Shown here one piece after another: positions 11,450 to 25,155 of a stretch of DNA of 64,000 bases (position 1 is the first letter of the stretch; the number at the start of each line of letters is the position of its first letter). The notes beneath the pieces are model-generated. The model saw only the letters and a program-made list of their open reading frames with translations. It was not told the DNA's origin and ran no database searches. The position numbers and the translations under genes are program-made. This DNA is from Odontesthes bonariensis (taxonomy: Eukaryota; Chordata; Actinopteri; Atheriniformes; Atherinopsidae): positions 39,714,797 to 39,778,796 of the forward strand of contig NC_134507.1 of the NCBI RefSeq assembly GCF_027942865.1. The letters run 5' to 3'.

Positions 11450-11745
11450 AACCCTCCACTGTTTCACGTCCGAGGGCCCTTCCTGGCACAATGCGCACTT
11501 GTGGCGGTGCTCTTTTTTCGCCTACAAAGCGTCACTTTGCACCTCCGCCCACCCGCTGCAGTGAGCACTCTTCAGCCGTTTCAGATGGTACAACTTTGCA
11601 CTCCCGCCCGCTCCACTGAGCACCATTCAAACAACAATTTAGCGCCTCCAGCTTTGAACATGGGCACGGTCTCAACACATAGGGTGACTCTACTCCGAGA
11701 AGTCACTCGGCACAGCAAGAAGATTTCCTTTGCACAGACAGAATG

Positions 11746-11864
11746 GGCTTCACCCGCAAAGGTAAAGCCTTCCAAAAATAGAAACAACTCATTAATGTTG
11801 CTCTCCACGGAAGTCTTTAGTAAAAGGCGAAAGACTTGTACGTTATGAAGAGAAACCAGAGTAC
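11746..11864 (-). ncRNA. U5 snRNA gene
   Basis: Array 1 copy, unchanged. Confidence 0.9.
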
Positions 11865-12461
11865 GAGTATTTGACACTGCGGGAGCAGTGCATCAGGCCA
11901 GTTGGCATAGCCACCTTCCCCATGGTGAGCTTTGCTTGGTTGAGACACTTGCTCCTCGGCCGACCAGGTAGGAACAATCGGGCCCTATTCAGTGGCTGCT
12001 TTGTCTTTTACTCTGTGCAAAAGACTAGGGGTCTTGAGGCTTTGTTCTGACCGCTCATTTGGTGTAGAGGTTTTTTTCAAGCAATTCTCCCAGTTGGCCC
12101 AATCCCAGAGCCATCTCAAAGTGGAGTTCACTTTCACTCTCTTTTCGCAGACTAAAAGCCAGAGTTTTATCTCAGAAGCTAAGCAGAGTCGGGCCTGGTT
12201 AGTACTTGGATGGGAGACCGCCTGCGAATACCAGGTGCTGTAAGCCTTTTGGCTTCTCCAGGCGCATGCAGTTTGACTGCGTCAAATGCAAAGGCAGTCC
12301 CTGTTTGACTTTTTGGAACTGCTCCTTTGTCAGGACAAAGTTAAATGTATGAGGATCAAAGGCAACCATGACCTGGGACATCTCAGCAGATCCAGGATCA
12401 GCAAGATGGATCACAGGGTGATCATCAGATGTTTCAACAAAAGACATGCAGAGAGAAAAAT

Positions 12462-12569
12462 GCTTACAGCACCTGGTATTCCCAAGCGGTCTCCCATCCA
12501 AGTACTAACCAGGCCCGACCCTGCTTGGCTTCCGAGATCGGGCGTGTTCAGGGCGGTGTGGCCGTAAGC
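12462..12569 (-). rRNA. 5S rRNA copy with 10-nt deletion
   Basis: Deletion form lying between two full-length copies. Confidence 0.9.
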
Positions 12570-12938
12570 CACAGTCCCTGTGACAAATATGTGTTATATA
12601 GGTGCTGGAACCATACGTTTCCCCTATTTTACCAGAGAGTCGGCTTGAGAGGCTGATGTTGAGCCTGCACATCGACTTCCCTGATGTGATTGTTCTCTGC
12701 AGCTGAAAATGGGACTCTCAGATAACTTAGTGTGTGTCTGTCAAGCTCCTCTGTTCCCTGTGTGTTGTTTTGTGTTCATGGTCATACAGAGAAACCAGGG
12801 AAGCTCAATCCCACGACATGCTCATAAGCTGCGTCTTTTCTAAACATTATAGTTCTATGTTAGAAGTCAGAATACAACGGCTCCCTGAAACTACCACCCT
12901 GTACCGCTGGTTTTGTTATTTCACAAGAGTTGGGAAGA

Positions 12939-13124
12939 GTGCACCGTTCCCGGCGGCACCGCAGTACCGGGTCGATGCGTGGAGTGAACGGAGCAAGCCC
13001 CTTTGTCAACCCCTGTGCCTAAAAATCCATTTAATATGTAGTCCTCATATAGAGGACGTATCAGATATTAAACTGATAAGAACAGATACTACACTTGATC
13101 TTAGCCAAAAGGCCGAGAAGCGAT
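12939..13124 (-). ncRNA. U2 snRNA gene
   Basis: Array 1 copy, full length. Confidence 0.95.
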
Positions 13125-13420
13125 AACCCTCCACTGTTTCACGTCCGAGGGCCCTTCCTGGCACAATGCGCACTTGTGGCGGTGCTCTTTTTTCGCCTAC
13201 AAAGCGTCACTTTGCACCTCCGCCCACCCGCTGCAGTGAGCACTCTTCAGCCGTTTCAGATGGTACAACTTTGCACTCCCGCCCGCTCCACTGAGCACCA
13301 TTCAAACAACAATTTAGCGCCTCCAGCTTTGAACATGGGCACGGTCTCAACACATAGGGTGACTCTACTCCGAGAAGTCACTCGGCACAGCAAGAAGATT
13401 TCCTTTGCACAGACAGAATG

Positions 13421-13539
13421 GGCTTCACCCGCAAAGGTAAAGCCTTCCAAAAATAGAAACAACTCATTAATGTTGCTCTCCACGGAAGTCTTTAGTAAAA
13501 GGCGAAAGACTTGTACGTTATGAAGAGAAACCAGAGTAC
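13421..13539 (-). ncRNA. U5 snRNA gene
   Basis: Array 1 copy, unchanged. Confidence 0.9.
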
Positions 13540-14136
13540 GAGTATTTGACACTGCGGGAGCAGTGCATCAGGCCAGTTGGCATAGCCACCTTCCCCATGG
13601 TGAGCTTTGCTTGGTTGAGACACTTGCTCCTCGGCCGACCAGGTAGGAACAATCGGGCCCTATTCAGTGGCTGCTTTGTCTTTTACTCTGTGCAAAAGAC
13701 TAGGGGTCTTGAGGCTTTGTTCTGACCGCTCATTTGGTGTAGAGGTTTTTTTCAAGCAATTCTCCCAGTTGGCCCAATCCCAGAGCCATCTCAAAGTGGA
13801 GTTCACTTTCACTCTCTTTTCGCAGACTAAAAGCCAGAGTTTTATCTCAGAAGCTAAGCAGAGTCGGGCCTGGTTAGTACTTGGATGGGAGACCGCCTGC
13901 GAATACCAGGTGCTGTAAGCCTTTTGGCTTCTCCAGGCGCATGCAGTTTGACTGCGTCAAATGCAAAGGCAGTCCCTGTTTGACTTTTTGGAACTGCTCC
14001 TTTGTCAGGACAAAGTTAAATGTATGAGGATCAAAGGCAACCATGACCTGGGACATCTCAGCAGATCCAGGATCAGCAAGATGGATCACAGGGTGATCAT
14101 CAGATGTTTCAACAAAAGACATGCAGAGAGAAAAAT

Positions 14137-14254
14137 GCTTACAGCACCTGGTATTCCCAAGCGGTCTCCCATCCAAGTACTAACCAGGCCCGACCCTGCT
14201 TGGCTTCCGAGATCGGACGAGATCGGGCGTGTTCAGGGCGGTGTGGCCGTAAGC
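14137..14254 (-). rRNA. 5S rRNA gene, full length
   Basis: Last full-length copy of array 1 going right. Confidence 0.95.
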
Positions 14255-14623
14255 CACAGTCCCTGTGACAAATATGTGTTATATAGGTGCTGGAACCATA
14301 CGTTTCCCCTATTTTACCAGAGAGTCGGCTTGAGAGGCTGATGTTGAGCCTGCACATCGACTTCCCTGATGTGATTGTTCTCTGCAGCTGAAAATGGGAC
14401 TCTCAGATAACTTAGTGTGTGTCTGTCAAGCTCCTCTGTTCCCTGTGTGTTGTTTTGTGTTCATGGTCATACAGAGAAACCAGGGAAGCTCAATCCCACG
14501 ACATGCTCATAAGCTGCGTCTTTTCTAAACATTATAGTTCTATGTTAGAAGTCAGAATACAACGGCTCCCTGAAACTACCACCCTGTACCGCTGGTTTTG
14601 TTATTTCACAAGAGTTGGGAAGA

Positions 14624-14809
14624 GTGCACCGTTCCCGGCGGCACCGCAGTACCGGGTCGATGCGTGGAGTGAACGGAGCAAGCCCCTTTGTCAACCCCTG
14701 TGCCTAAAAATCCATTTAATATGTAGTCCTCATATAGAGGACGTATCAGATATTAAACTGATAAGAACAGATACTACACTTGATCTTAGCCAAAAGGCCG
14801 AGAAGCGAT
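14624..14809 (-). ncRNA. U2 snRNA gene
   Basis: Array 1 copy, full length. Confidence 0.95.
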
Positions 14810-15105
14810 AACCCTCCACTGTTTCACGTCCGAGGGCCCTTCCTGGCACAATGCGCACTTGTGGCGGTGCTCTTTTTTCGCCTACAAAGCGTCACTTTGC
14901 ACCTCCGCCCACCCGCTGCAGTGAGCACTCTTCAGCCGTTTCAGATGGTACAACTTTGCACTCCCGCCCGCTCCACTGAGCACCATTCAAACAACAATTT
15001 AGCGCCTCCAGCTTTGAACATGGGCACGGTCTCAACACATAGGGTGACTCTACTCCGAGAAGTCACTCGGCACAGCAAGAAGATTTCCTTTGCACAGACA
15101 GAATG

Positions 15106-15224
15106 GGCTTCACCCGCAAAGGTAAAGCCTTCCAAAAATAGAAACAACTCATTAATGTTGCTCTCCACGGAAGTCTTTAGTAAAAGGCGAAAGACTTGTA
15201 CGTTATGAAGAGAAACCAGAGTAC
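15106..15224 (-). ncRNA. U5 snRNA gene
   Basis: Array 1 copy, unchanged. Confidence 0.9.
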
Positions 15225-15821
15225 GAGTATTTGACACTGCGGGAGCAGTGCATCAGGCCAGTTGGCATAGCCACCTTCCCCATGGTGAGCTTTGCTTGGT
15301 TGAGACACTTGCTCCTCGGCCGACCAGGTAGGAACAATCGGGCCCTATTCAGTGGCTGCTTTGTCTTTTACTCTGTGCAAAAGACTAGGGGTCTTGAGGC
15401 TTTGTTCTGACCGCTCATTTGGTGTAGAGGTTTTTTTCAAGCAATTCTCCCAGTTGGCCCAATCCCAGAGCCATCTCAAAGTGGAGTTCACTTTCACTCT
15501 CTTTTCGCAGACTAAAAGCCAGAGTTTTATCTCAGAAGCTAAGCAGAGTCGGGCCTGGTTAGTACTTGGATGGGAGACCGCCTGCGAATACCAGGTGCTG
15601 TAAGCCTTTTGGCTTCTCCAGGCGCATGCAGTTTGACTGCGTCAAATGCAAAGGCAGTCCCTGTTTGACTTTTTGGAACTGCTCCTTTGTCAGGACAAAG
15701 TTAAATGTATGAGGATCAAAGGCAACCATGACCTGGGACATCTCAGCAGATCCAGGATCAGCAAGATGGATCACAGGGTGATCATCAGATGTTTCAACAA
15801 AAGACATGCAGAGAGAAAAAT

Positions 15822-15929
15822 GCTTACAGCACCTGGTATTCCCAAGCGGTCTCCCATCCAAGTACTAACCAGGCCCGACCCTGCTTGGCTTCCGAGATCG
15901 GGCGTGTTCAGGGCGGTGTGGCCGTAAGC
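15822..15929 (-). rRNA. 5S rRNA copy with 10-nt deletion
   Basis: First of seven consecutive deletion forms. Confidence 0.9.
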
Positions 15930-16298
15930 CACAGTCCCTGTGACAAATATGTGTTATATAGGTGCTGGAACCATACGTTTCCCCTATTTTACCAGAGAGT
16001 CGGCTTGAGAGGCTGATGTTGAGCCTGCACATCGACTTCCCTGATGTGATTGTTCTCTGCAGCTGAAAATGGGACTCTCAGATAACTTAGTGTGTGTCTG
16101 TCAAGCTCCTCTGTTCCCTGTGTGTTGTTTTGTGTTCATGGTCATACAGAGAAACCAGGGAAGCTCAATCCCACGACATGCTCATAAGCTGCGTCTTTTC
16201 TAAACATTATAGTTCTATGTTAGAAGTCAGAATACAACGGCTCCCTGAAACTACCACCCTGTACCGCTGGTTTTGTTATTTCACAAGAGTTGGGAAGA

Positions 16299-16484
16299 GT
16301 GCACCGTTCCCGGCGGCACCGCAGTACCGGGTCGATGCGTGGAGTGAACGGAGCAAGCCCCTTTGTCAACCCCTGTGCCTAAAAATCCATTTAATATGTA
16401 GTCCTCATATAGAGGACGTATCAGATATTAAACTGATAAGAACAGATACTACACTTGATCTTAGCCAAAAGGCCGAGAAGCGAT
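16299..16484 (-). ncRNA. U2 snRNA gene
   Basis: Array 1 copy, full length. Confidence 0.95.
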
Positions 16485-16780
16485 AACCCTCCACTGTTTC
16501 ACGTCCGAGGGCCCTTCCTGGCACAATGCGCACTTGTGGCGGTGCTCTTTTTTCGCCTACAAAGCGTCACTTTGCACCTCCGCCCACCCGCTGCAGTGAG
16601 CACTCTTCAGCCGTTTCAGATGGTACAACTTTGCACTCCCGCCCGCTCCACTGAGCACCATTCAAACAACAATTTAGCGCCTCCAGCTTTGAACATGGGC
16701 ACGGTCTCAACACATAGGGTGACTCTACTCCGAGAAGTCACTCGGCACAGCAAGAAGATTTCCTTTGCACAGACAGAATG

Positions 16781-16899
16781 GGCTTCACCCGCAAAGGTAA
16801 AGCCTTCCAAAAATAGAAACAACTCATTAATGTTGCTCTCCACGGAAGTCTTTAGTAAAAGGCGAAAGACTTGTACGTTATGAAGAGAAACCAGAGTAC
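16781..16899 (-). ncRNA. U5 snRNA gene
   Basis: Array 1 copy, unchanged. Confidence 0.9.
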
Positions 16900-17496
16900 G
16901 AGTATTTGACACTGCGGGAGCAGTGCATCAGGCCAGTTGGCATAGCCACCTTCCCCATGGTGAGCTTTGCTTGGTTGAGACACTTGCTCCTCGGCCGACC
17001 AGGTAGGAACAATCGGGCCCTATTCAGTGGCTGCTTTGTCTTTTACTCTGTGCAAAAGACTAGGGGTCTTGAGGCTTTGTTCTGACCGCTCATTTGGTGT
17101 AGAGGTTTTTTTCAAGCAATTCTCCCAGTTGGCCCAATCCCAGAGCCATCTCAAAGTGGAGTTCACTTTCACTCTCTTTTCGCAGACTAAAAGCCAGAGT
17201 TTTATCTCAGAAGCTAAGCAGAGTCGGGCCTGGTTAGTACTTGGATGGGAGACCGCCTGCGAATACCAGGTGCTGTAAGCCTTTTGGCTTCTCCAGGCGC
17301 ATGCAGTTTGACTGCGTCAAATGCAAAGGCAGTCCCTGTTTGACTTTTTGGAACTGCTCCTTTGTCAGGACAAAGTTAAATGTATGAGGATCAAAGGCAA
17401 CCATGACCTGGGACATCTCAGCAGATCCAGGATCAGCAAGATGGATCACAGGGTGATCATCAGATGTTTCAACAAAAGACATGCAGAGAGAAAAAT

Positions 17497-17604
17497 GCTT
17501 ACAGCACCTGGTATTCCCAAGCGGTCTCCCATCCAAGTACTAACCAGGCCCGACCCTGCTTGGCTTCCGAGATCGGGCGTGTTCAGGGCGGTGTGGCCGT
17601 AAGC
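17497..17604 (-). rRNA. 5S rRNA copy with 10-nt deletion
   Basis: Deletion form. Confidence 0.9.
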
Positions 17605-17973
17605 CACAGTCCCTGTGACAAATATGTGTTATATAGGTGCTGGAACCATACGTTTCCCCTATTTTACCAGAGAGTCGGCTTGAGAGGCTGATGTTGAGCC
17701 TGCACATCGACTTCCCTGATGTGATTGTTCTCTGCAGCTGAAAATGGGACTCTCAGATAACTTAGTGTGTGTCTGTCAAGCTCCTCTGTTCCCTGTGTGT
17801 TGTTTTGTGTTCATGGTCATACAGAGAAACCAGGGAAGCTCAATCCCACGACATGCTCATAAGCTGCGTCTTTTCTAAACATTATAGTTCTATGTTAGAA
17901 GTCAGAATACAACGGCTCCCTGAAACTACCACCCTGTACCGCTGGTTTTGTTATTTCACAAGAGTTGGGAAGA

Positions 17974-18159
17974 GTGCACCGTTCCCGGCGGCACCGCAGT
18001 ACCGGGTCGATGCGTGGAGTGAACGGAGCAAGCCCCTTTGTCAACCCCTGTGCCTAAAAATCCATTTAATATGTAGTCCTCATATAGAGGACGTATCAGA
18101 TATTAAACTGATAAGAACAGATACTACACTTGATCTTAGCCAAAAGGCCGAGAAGCGAT
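17974..18159 (-). ncRNA. U2 snRNA gene
   Basis: Array 1 copy, full length. Confidence 0.95.
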
Positions 18160-18455
18160 AACCCTCCACTGTTTCACGTCCGAGGGCCCTTCCTGGCACA
18201 ATGCGCACTTGTGGCGGTGCTCTTTTTTCGCCTACAAAGCGTCACTTTGCACCTCCGCCCACCCGCTGCAGTGAGCACTCTTCAGCCGTTTCAGATGGTA
18301 CAACTTTGCACTCCCGCCCGCTCCACTGAGCACCATTCAAACAACAATTTAGCGCCTCCAGCTTTGAACATGGGCACGGTCTCAACACATAGGGTGACTC
18401 TACTCCGAGAAGTCACTCGGCACAGCAAGAAGATTTCCTTTGCACAGACAGAATG

Positions 18456-18574
18456 GGCTTCACCCGCAAAGGTAAAGCCTTCCAAAAATAGAAACAACTC
18501 ATTAATGTTGCTCTCCACGGAAGTCTTTAGTAAAAGGCGAAAGACTTGTACGTTATGAAGAGAAACCAGAGTAC
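18456..18574 (-). ncRNA. U5 snRNA gene
   Basis: Array 1 copy, unchanged. Confidence 0.9.
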
Positions 18575-19171
18575 GAGTATTTGACACTGCGGGAGCAGTG
18601 CATCAGGCCAGTTGGCATAGCCACCTTCCCCATGGTGAGCTTTGCTTGGTTGAGACACTTGCTCCTCGGCCGACCAGGTAGGAACAATCGGGCCCTATTC
18701 AGTGGCTGCTTTGTCTTTTACTCTGTGCAAAAGACTAGGGGTCTTGAGGCTTTGTTCTGACCGCTCATTTGGTGTAGAGGTTTTTTTCAAGCAATTCTCC
18801 CAGTTGGCCCAATCCCAGAGCCATCTCAAAGTGGAGTTCACTTTCACTCTCTTTTCGCAGACTAAAAGCCAGAGTTTTATCTCAGAAGCTAAGCAGAGTC
18901 GGGCCTGGTTAGTACTTGGATGGGAGACCGCCTGCGAATACCAGGTGCTGTAAGCCTTTTGGCTTCTCCAGGCGCATGCAGTTTGACTGCGTCAAATGCA
19001 AAGGCAGTCCCTGTTTGACTTTTTGGAACTGCTCCTTTGTCAGGACAAAGTTAAATGTATGAGGATCAAAGGCAACCATGACCTGGGACATCTCAGCAGA
19101 TCCAGGATCAGCAAGATGGATCACAGGGTGATCATCAGATGTTTCAACAAAAGACATGCAGAGAGAAAAAT

Positions 19172-19279
19172 GCTTACAGCACCTGGTATTCCCAAGCGGT
19201 CTCCCATCCAAGTACTAACCAGGCCCGACCCTGCTTGGCTTCCGAGATCGGGCGTGTTCAGGGCGGTGTGGCCGTAAGC
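19172..19279 (-). rRNA. 5S rRNA copy with 10-nt deletion
   Basis: Deletion form. Confidence 0.9.
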
Positions 19280-19648
19280 CACAGTCCCTGTGACAAATAT
19301 GTGTTATATAGGTGCTGGAACCATACGTTTCCCCTATTTTACCAGAGAGTCGGCTTGAGAGGCTGATGTTGAGCCTGCACATCGACTTCCCTGATGTGAT
19401 TGTTCTCTGCAGCTGAAAATGGGACTCTCAGATAACTTAGTGTGTGTCTGTCAAGCTCCTCTGTTCCCTGTGTGTTGTTTTGTGTTCATGGTCATACAGA
19501 GAAACCAGGGAAGCTCAATCCCACGACATGCTCATAAGCTGCGTCTTTTCTAAACATTATAGTTCTATGTTAGAAGTCAGAATACAACGGCTCCCTGAAA
19601 CTACCACCCTGTACCGCTGGTTTTGTTATTTCACAAGAGTTGGGAAGA

Positions 19649-19834
19649 GTGCACCGTTCCCGGCGGCACCGCAGTACCGGGTCGATGCGTGGAGTGAACG
19701 GAGCAAGCCCCTTTGTCAACCCCTGTGCCTAAAAATCCATTTAATATGTAGTCCTCATATAGAGGACGTATCAGATATTAAACTGATAAGAACAGATACT
19801 ACACTTGATCTTAGCCAAAAGGCCGAGAAGCGAT
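19649..19834 (-). ncRNA. U2 snRNA gene
   Basis: Array 1 copy, full length. Confidence 0.95.
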
Positions 19835-20130
19835 AACCCTCCACTGTTTCACGTCCGAGGGCCCTTCCTGGCACAATGCGCACTTGTGGCGGTGCTCTTT
19901 TTTCGCCTACAAAGCGTCACTTTGCACCTCCGCCCACCCGCTGCAGTGAGCACTCTTCAGCCGTTTCAGATGGTACAACTTTGCACTCCCGCCCGCTCCA
20001 CTGAGCACCATTCAAACAACAATTTAGCGCCTCCAGCTTTGAACATGGGCACGGTCTCAACACATAGGGTGACTCTACTCCGAGAAGTCACTCGGCACAG
20101 CAAGAAGATTTCCTTTGCACAGACAGAATG

Positions 20131-20249
20131 GGCTTCACCCGCAAAGGTAAAGCCTTCCAAAAATAGAAACAACTCATTAATGTTGCTCTCCACGGAAGTC
20201 TTTAGTAAAAGGCGAAAGACTTGTACGTTATGAAGAGAAACCAGAGTAC
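20131..20249 (-). ncRNA. U5 snRNA gene
   Basis: Array 1 copy, unchanged. Confidence 0.9.
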
Positions 20250-20846
20250 GAGTATTTGACACTGCGGGAGCAGTGCATCAGGCCAGTTGGCATAGCCACC
20301 TTCCCCATGGTGAGCTTTGCTTGGTTGAGACACTTGCTCCTCGGCCGACCAGGTAGGAACAATCGGGCCCTATTCAGTGGCTGCTTTGTCTTTTACTCTG
20401 TGCAAAAGACTAGGGGTCTTGAGGCTTTGTTCTGACCGCTCATTTGGTGTAGAGGTTTTTTTCAAGCAATTCTCCCAGTTGGCCCAATCCCAGAGCCATC
20501 TCAAAGTGGAGTTCACTTTCACTCTCTTTTCGCAGACTAAAAGCCAGAGTTTTATCTCAGAAGCTAAGCAGAGTCGGGCCTGGTTAGTACTTGGATGGGA
20601 GACCGCCTGCGAATACCAGGTGCTGTAAGCCTTTTGGCTTCTCCAGGCGCATGCAGTTTGACTGCGTCAAATGCAAAGGCAGTCCCTGTTTGACTTTTTG
20701 GAACTGCTCCTTTGTCAGGACAAAGTTAAATGTATGAGGATCAAAGGCAACCATGACCTGGGACATCTCAGCAGATCCAGGATCAGCAAGATGGATCACA
20801 GGGTGATCATCAGATGTTTCAACAAAAGACATGCAGAGAGAAAAAT

Positions 20847-20954
20847 GCTTACAGCACCTGGTATTCCCAAGCGGTCTCCCATCCAAGTACTAACCAGGCC
20901 CGACCCTGCTTGGCTTCCGAGATCGGGCGTGTTCAGGGCGGTGTGGCCGTAAGC
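20847..20954 (-). rRNA. 5S rRNA copy with 10-nt deletion
   Basis: Deletion form. Confidence 0.9.
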
Positions 20955-21323
20955 CACAGTCCCTGTGACAAATATGTGTTATATAGGTGCTGGAACCATA
21001 CGTTTCCCCTATTTTACCAGAGAGTCGGCTTGAGAGGCTGATGTTGAGCCTGCACATCGACTTCCCTGATGTGATTGTTCTCTGCAGCTGAAAATGGGAC
21101 TCTCAGATAACTTAGTGTGTGTCTGTCAAGCTCCTCTGTTCCCTGTGTGTTGTTTTGTGTTCATGGTCATACAGAGAAACCAGGGAAGCTCAATCCCACG
21201 ACATGCTCATAAGCTGCGTCTTTTCTAAACATTATAGTTCTATGTTAGAAGTCAGAATACAACGGCTCCCTGAAACTACCACCCTGTACCGCTGGTTTTG
21301 TTATTTCACAAGAGTTGGGAAGA

Positions 21324-21509
21324 GTGCACCGTTCCCGGCGGCACCGCAGTACCGGGTCGATGCGTGGAGTGAACGGAGCAAGCCCCTTTGTCAACCCCTG
21401 TGCCTAAAAATCCATTTAATATGTAGTCCTCATATAGAGGACGTATCAGATATTAAACTGATAAGAACAGATACTACACTTGATCTTAGCCAAAAGGCCG
21501 AGAAGCGAT
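21324..21509 (-). ncRNA. U2 snRNA gene
   Basis: Array 1 copy, full length. Confidence 0.95.
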
Positions 21510-21805
21510 AACCCTCCACTGTTTCACGTCCGAGGGCCCTTCCTGGCACAATGCGCACTTGTGGCGGTGCTCTTTTTTCGCCTACAAAGCGTCACTTTGC
21601 ACCTCCGCCCACCCGCTGCAGTGAGCACTCTTCAGCCGTTTCAGATGGTACAACTTTGCACTCCCGCCCGCTCCACTGAGCACCATTCAAACAACAATTT
21701 AGCGCCTCCAGCTTTGAACATGGGCACGGTCTCAACACATAGGGTGACTCTACTCCGAGAAGTCACTCGGCACAGCAAGAAGATTTCCTTTGCACAGACA
21801 GAATG

Positions 21806-21924
21806 GGCTTCACCCGCAAAGGTAAAGCCTTCCAAAAATAGAAACAACTCATTAATGTTGCTCTCCACGGAAGTCTTTAGTAAAAGGCGAAAGACTTGTA
21901 CGTTATGAAGAGAAACCAGAGTAC
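21806..21924 (-). ncRNA. U5 snRNA gene
   Basis: Array 1 copy, unchanged. Confidence 0.9.
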
Positions 21925-22521
21925 GAGTATTTGACACTGCGGGAGCAGTGCATCAGGCCAGTTGGCATAGCCACCTTCCCCATGGTGAGCTTTGCTTGGT
22001 TGAGACACTTGCTCCTCGGCCGACCAGGTAGGAACAATCGGGCCCTATTCAGTGGCTGCTTTGTCTTTTACTCTGTGCAAAAGACTAGGGGTCTTGAGGC
22101 TTTGTTCTGACCGCTCATTTGGTGTAGAGGTTTTTTTCAAGCAATTCTCCCAGTTGGCCCAATCCCAGAGCCATCTCAAAGTGGAGTTCACTTTCACTCT
22201 CTTTTCGCAGACTAAAAGCCAGAGTTTTATCTCAGAAGCTAAGCAGAGTCGGGCCTGGTTAGTACTTGGATGGGAGACCGCCTGCGAATACCAGGTGCTG
22301 TAAGCCTTTTGGCTTCTCCAGGCGCATGCAGTTTGACTGCGTCAAATGCAAAGGCAGTCCCTGTTTGACTTTTTGGAACTGCTCCTTTGTCAGGACAAAG
22401 TTAAATGTATGAGGATCAAAGGCAACCATGACCTGGGACATCTCAGCAGATCCAGGATCAGCAAGATGGATCACAGGGTGATCATCAGATGTTTCAACAA
22501 AAGACATGCAGAGAGAAAAAT

Positions 22522-22629
22522 GCTTACAGCACCTGGTATTCCCAAGCGGTCTCCCATCCAAGTACTAACCAGGCCCGACCCTGCTTGGCTTCCGAGATCG
22601 GGCGTGTTCAGGGCGGTGTGGCCGTAAGC
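22522..22629 (-). rRNA. 5S rRNA copy with 10-nt deletion
   Basis: Deletion form. Confidence 0.9.
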
Positions 22630-22998
22630 CACAGTCCCTGTGACAAATATGTGTTATATAGGTGCTGGAACCATACGTTTCCCCTATTTTACCAGAGAGT
22701 CGGCTTGAGAGGCTGATGTTGAGCCTGCACATCGACTTCCCTGATGTGATTGTTCTCTGCAGCTGAAAATGGGACTCTCAGATAACTTAGTGTGTGTCTG
22801 TCAAGCTCCTCTGTTCCCTGTGTGTTGTTTTGTGTTCATGGTCATACAGAGAAACCAGGGAAGCTCAATCCCACGACATGCTCATAAGCTGCGTCTTTTC
22901 TAAACATTATAGTTCTATGTTAGAAGTCAGAATACAACGGCTCCCTGAAACTACCACCCTGTACCGCTGGTTTTGTTATTTCACAAGAGTTGGGAAGA

Positions 22999-23184
22999 GT
23001 GCACCGTTCCCGGCGGCACCGCAGTACCGGGTCGATGCGTGGAGTGAACGGAGCAAGCCCCTTTGTCAACCCCTGTGCCTAAAAATCCATTTAATATGTA
23101 GTCCTCATATAGAGGACGTATCAGATATTAAACTGATAAGAACAGATACTACACTTGATCTTAGCCAAAAGGCCGAGAAGCGAT
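22999..23184 (-). ncRNA. U2 snRNA gene
   Basis: Array 1 copy, full length. Confidence 0.95.
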
Positions 23185-23480
23185 AACCCTCCACTGTTTC
23201 ACGTCCGAGGGCCCTTCCTGGCACAATGCGCACTTGTGGCGGTGCTCTTTTTTCGCCTACAAAGCGTCACTTTGCACCTCCGCCCACCCGCTGCAGTGAG
23301 CACTCTTCAGCCGTTTCAGATGGTACAACTTTGCACTCCCGCCCGCTCCACTGAGCACCATTCAAACAACAATTTAGCGCCTCCAGCTTTGAACATGGGC
23401 ACGGTCTCAACACATAGGGTGACTCTACTCCGAGAAGTCACTCGGCACAGCAAGAAGATTTCCTTTGCACAGACAGAATG

Positions 23481-23599
23481 GGCTTCACCCGCAAAGGTAA
23501 AGCCTTCCAAAAATAGAAACAACTCATTAATGTTGCTCTCCACGGAAGTCTTTAGTAAAAGGCGAAAGACTTGTACGTTATGAAGAGAAACCAGAGTAC
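23481..23599 (-). ncRNA. U5 snRNA gene
   Basis: Array 1 copy; the spacer on its upstream side carries a private A at 23726. Confidence 0.9.
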
Positions 23600-24196
23600 G
23601 AGTATTTGACACTGCGGGAGCAGTGCATCAGGCCAGTTGGCATAGCCACCTTCCCCATGGTGAGCTTTGCTTGGTTGAGACACTTGCTCCTCGGCCGACC
23701 AGGTAGGAACAATCGGGCCCTATTCAATGGCTGCTTTGTCTTTTACTCTGTGCAAAAGACTAGGGGTCTTGAGGCTTTGTTCTGACCGCTCATTTGGTGT
23801 AGAGGTTTTTTTCAAGCAATTCTCCCAGTTGGCCCAATCCCAGAGCCATCTCAAAGTGGAGTTCACTTTCACTCTCTTTTCGCAGACTAAAAGCCAGAGT
23901 TTTATCTCAGAAGCTAAGCAGAGTCGGGCCTGGTTAGTACTTGGATGGGAGACCGCCTGCGAATACCAGGTGCTGTAAGCCTTTTGGCTTCTCCAGGCGC
24001 ATGCAGTTTGACTGCGTCAAATGCAAAGGCAGTCCCTGTTTGACTTTTTGGAACTGCTCCTTTGTCAGGACAAAGTTAAATGTATGAGGATCAAAGGCAA
24101 CCATGACCTGGGACATCTCAGCAGATCCAGGATCAGCAAGATGGATCACAGGGTGATCATCAGATGTTTCAACAAAAGACATGCAGAGAGAAAAAT

Positions 24197-24304
24197 GCTT
24201 ACAGCACCTGGTATTCCCAAGCGGTCTCCCATCCAAGTACTAACCAGGCCCGACCCTGCTTGGCTTCCGAGATCGGGCGTGTTCAGGGCGGTGTGGCCGT
24301 AAGC
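24197..24304 (-). rRNA. 5S rRNA copy with 10-nt deletion
   Basis: Deletion form. Confidence 0.9.
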
Positions 24305-24673
24305 CACAGTCCCTGTGACAAATATGTGTTATATAGGTGCTGGAACCATACGTTTCCCCTATTTTACCAGAGAGTCGGCTTGAGAGGCTGATGTTGAGCC
24401 TGCACATCGACTTCCCTGATGTGATTGTTCTCTGCAGCTGAAAATGGGACTCTCAGATAACTTAGTGTGTGTCTGTCAAGCTCCTCTGTTCCCTGTGTGT
24501 TGTTTTGTGTTCATGGTCATACAGAGAAACCAGGGAAGCTCAATCCCACGACATGCTCATAAGCTGCGTCTTTTCTAAACATTATAGTTCTATGTTAGAA
24601 GTCAGAATACAACGGCTCCCTGAAACTACCACCCTGTACCGCTGGTTTTGTTATTTCACAAGAGTTGGGAAGA

Positions 24674-24859
24674 GTGCACCGTTCCCGGCGGCACCGCAGT
24701 ACCGGGTCGATGCGTGGAGTGAACGGAGCAAGCCCCTTTGTCAACCCCTGTGCCTAAAAATCCATTTAATATGTAGTCCTCATATAGAGGACGTATCAGA
24801 TATTAAACTGATAAGAACAGATACTACACTTGATCTTAGCCAAAAGGCCGAGAAGCGAT
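24674..24859 (-). ncRNA. U2 snRNA gene
   Basis: Array 1 copy, full length; the last before the gap. Confidence 0.95.
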
Positions 24860-25155
24860 AACCCTCCACTGTTTCACGTCCGAGGGCCCTTCCTGGCACA
24901 ATGCGCACTTGTGGCGGTGCTCTTTTTTCGCCTACAAAGCGTCACTTTGCACCTCCGCCCACCCGCTGCAGTGAGCACTCTTCAGCCGTTTCAGATGGTA
25001 CAACTTTGCACTCCCGCCCGCTCCACTGAGCACCATTCAAACAACAATTTAGCGCCTCCAGCTTTGAACATGGGCACGGTCTCAACACATAGGGTGACTC
25101 TACTCCGAGAAGTCACTCGGCACAGCAAGAAGATTTCCTTTGCACAGACAGAATG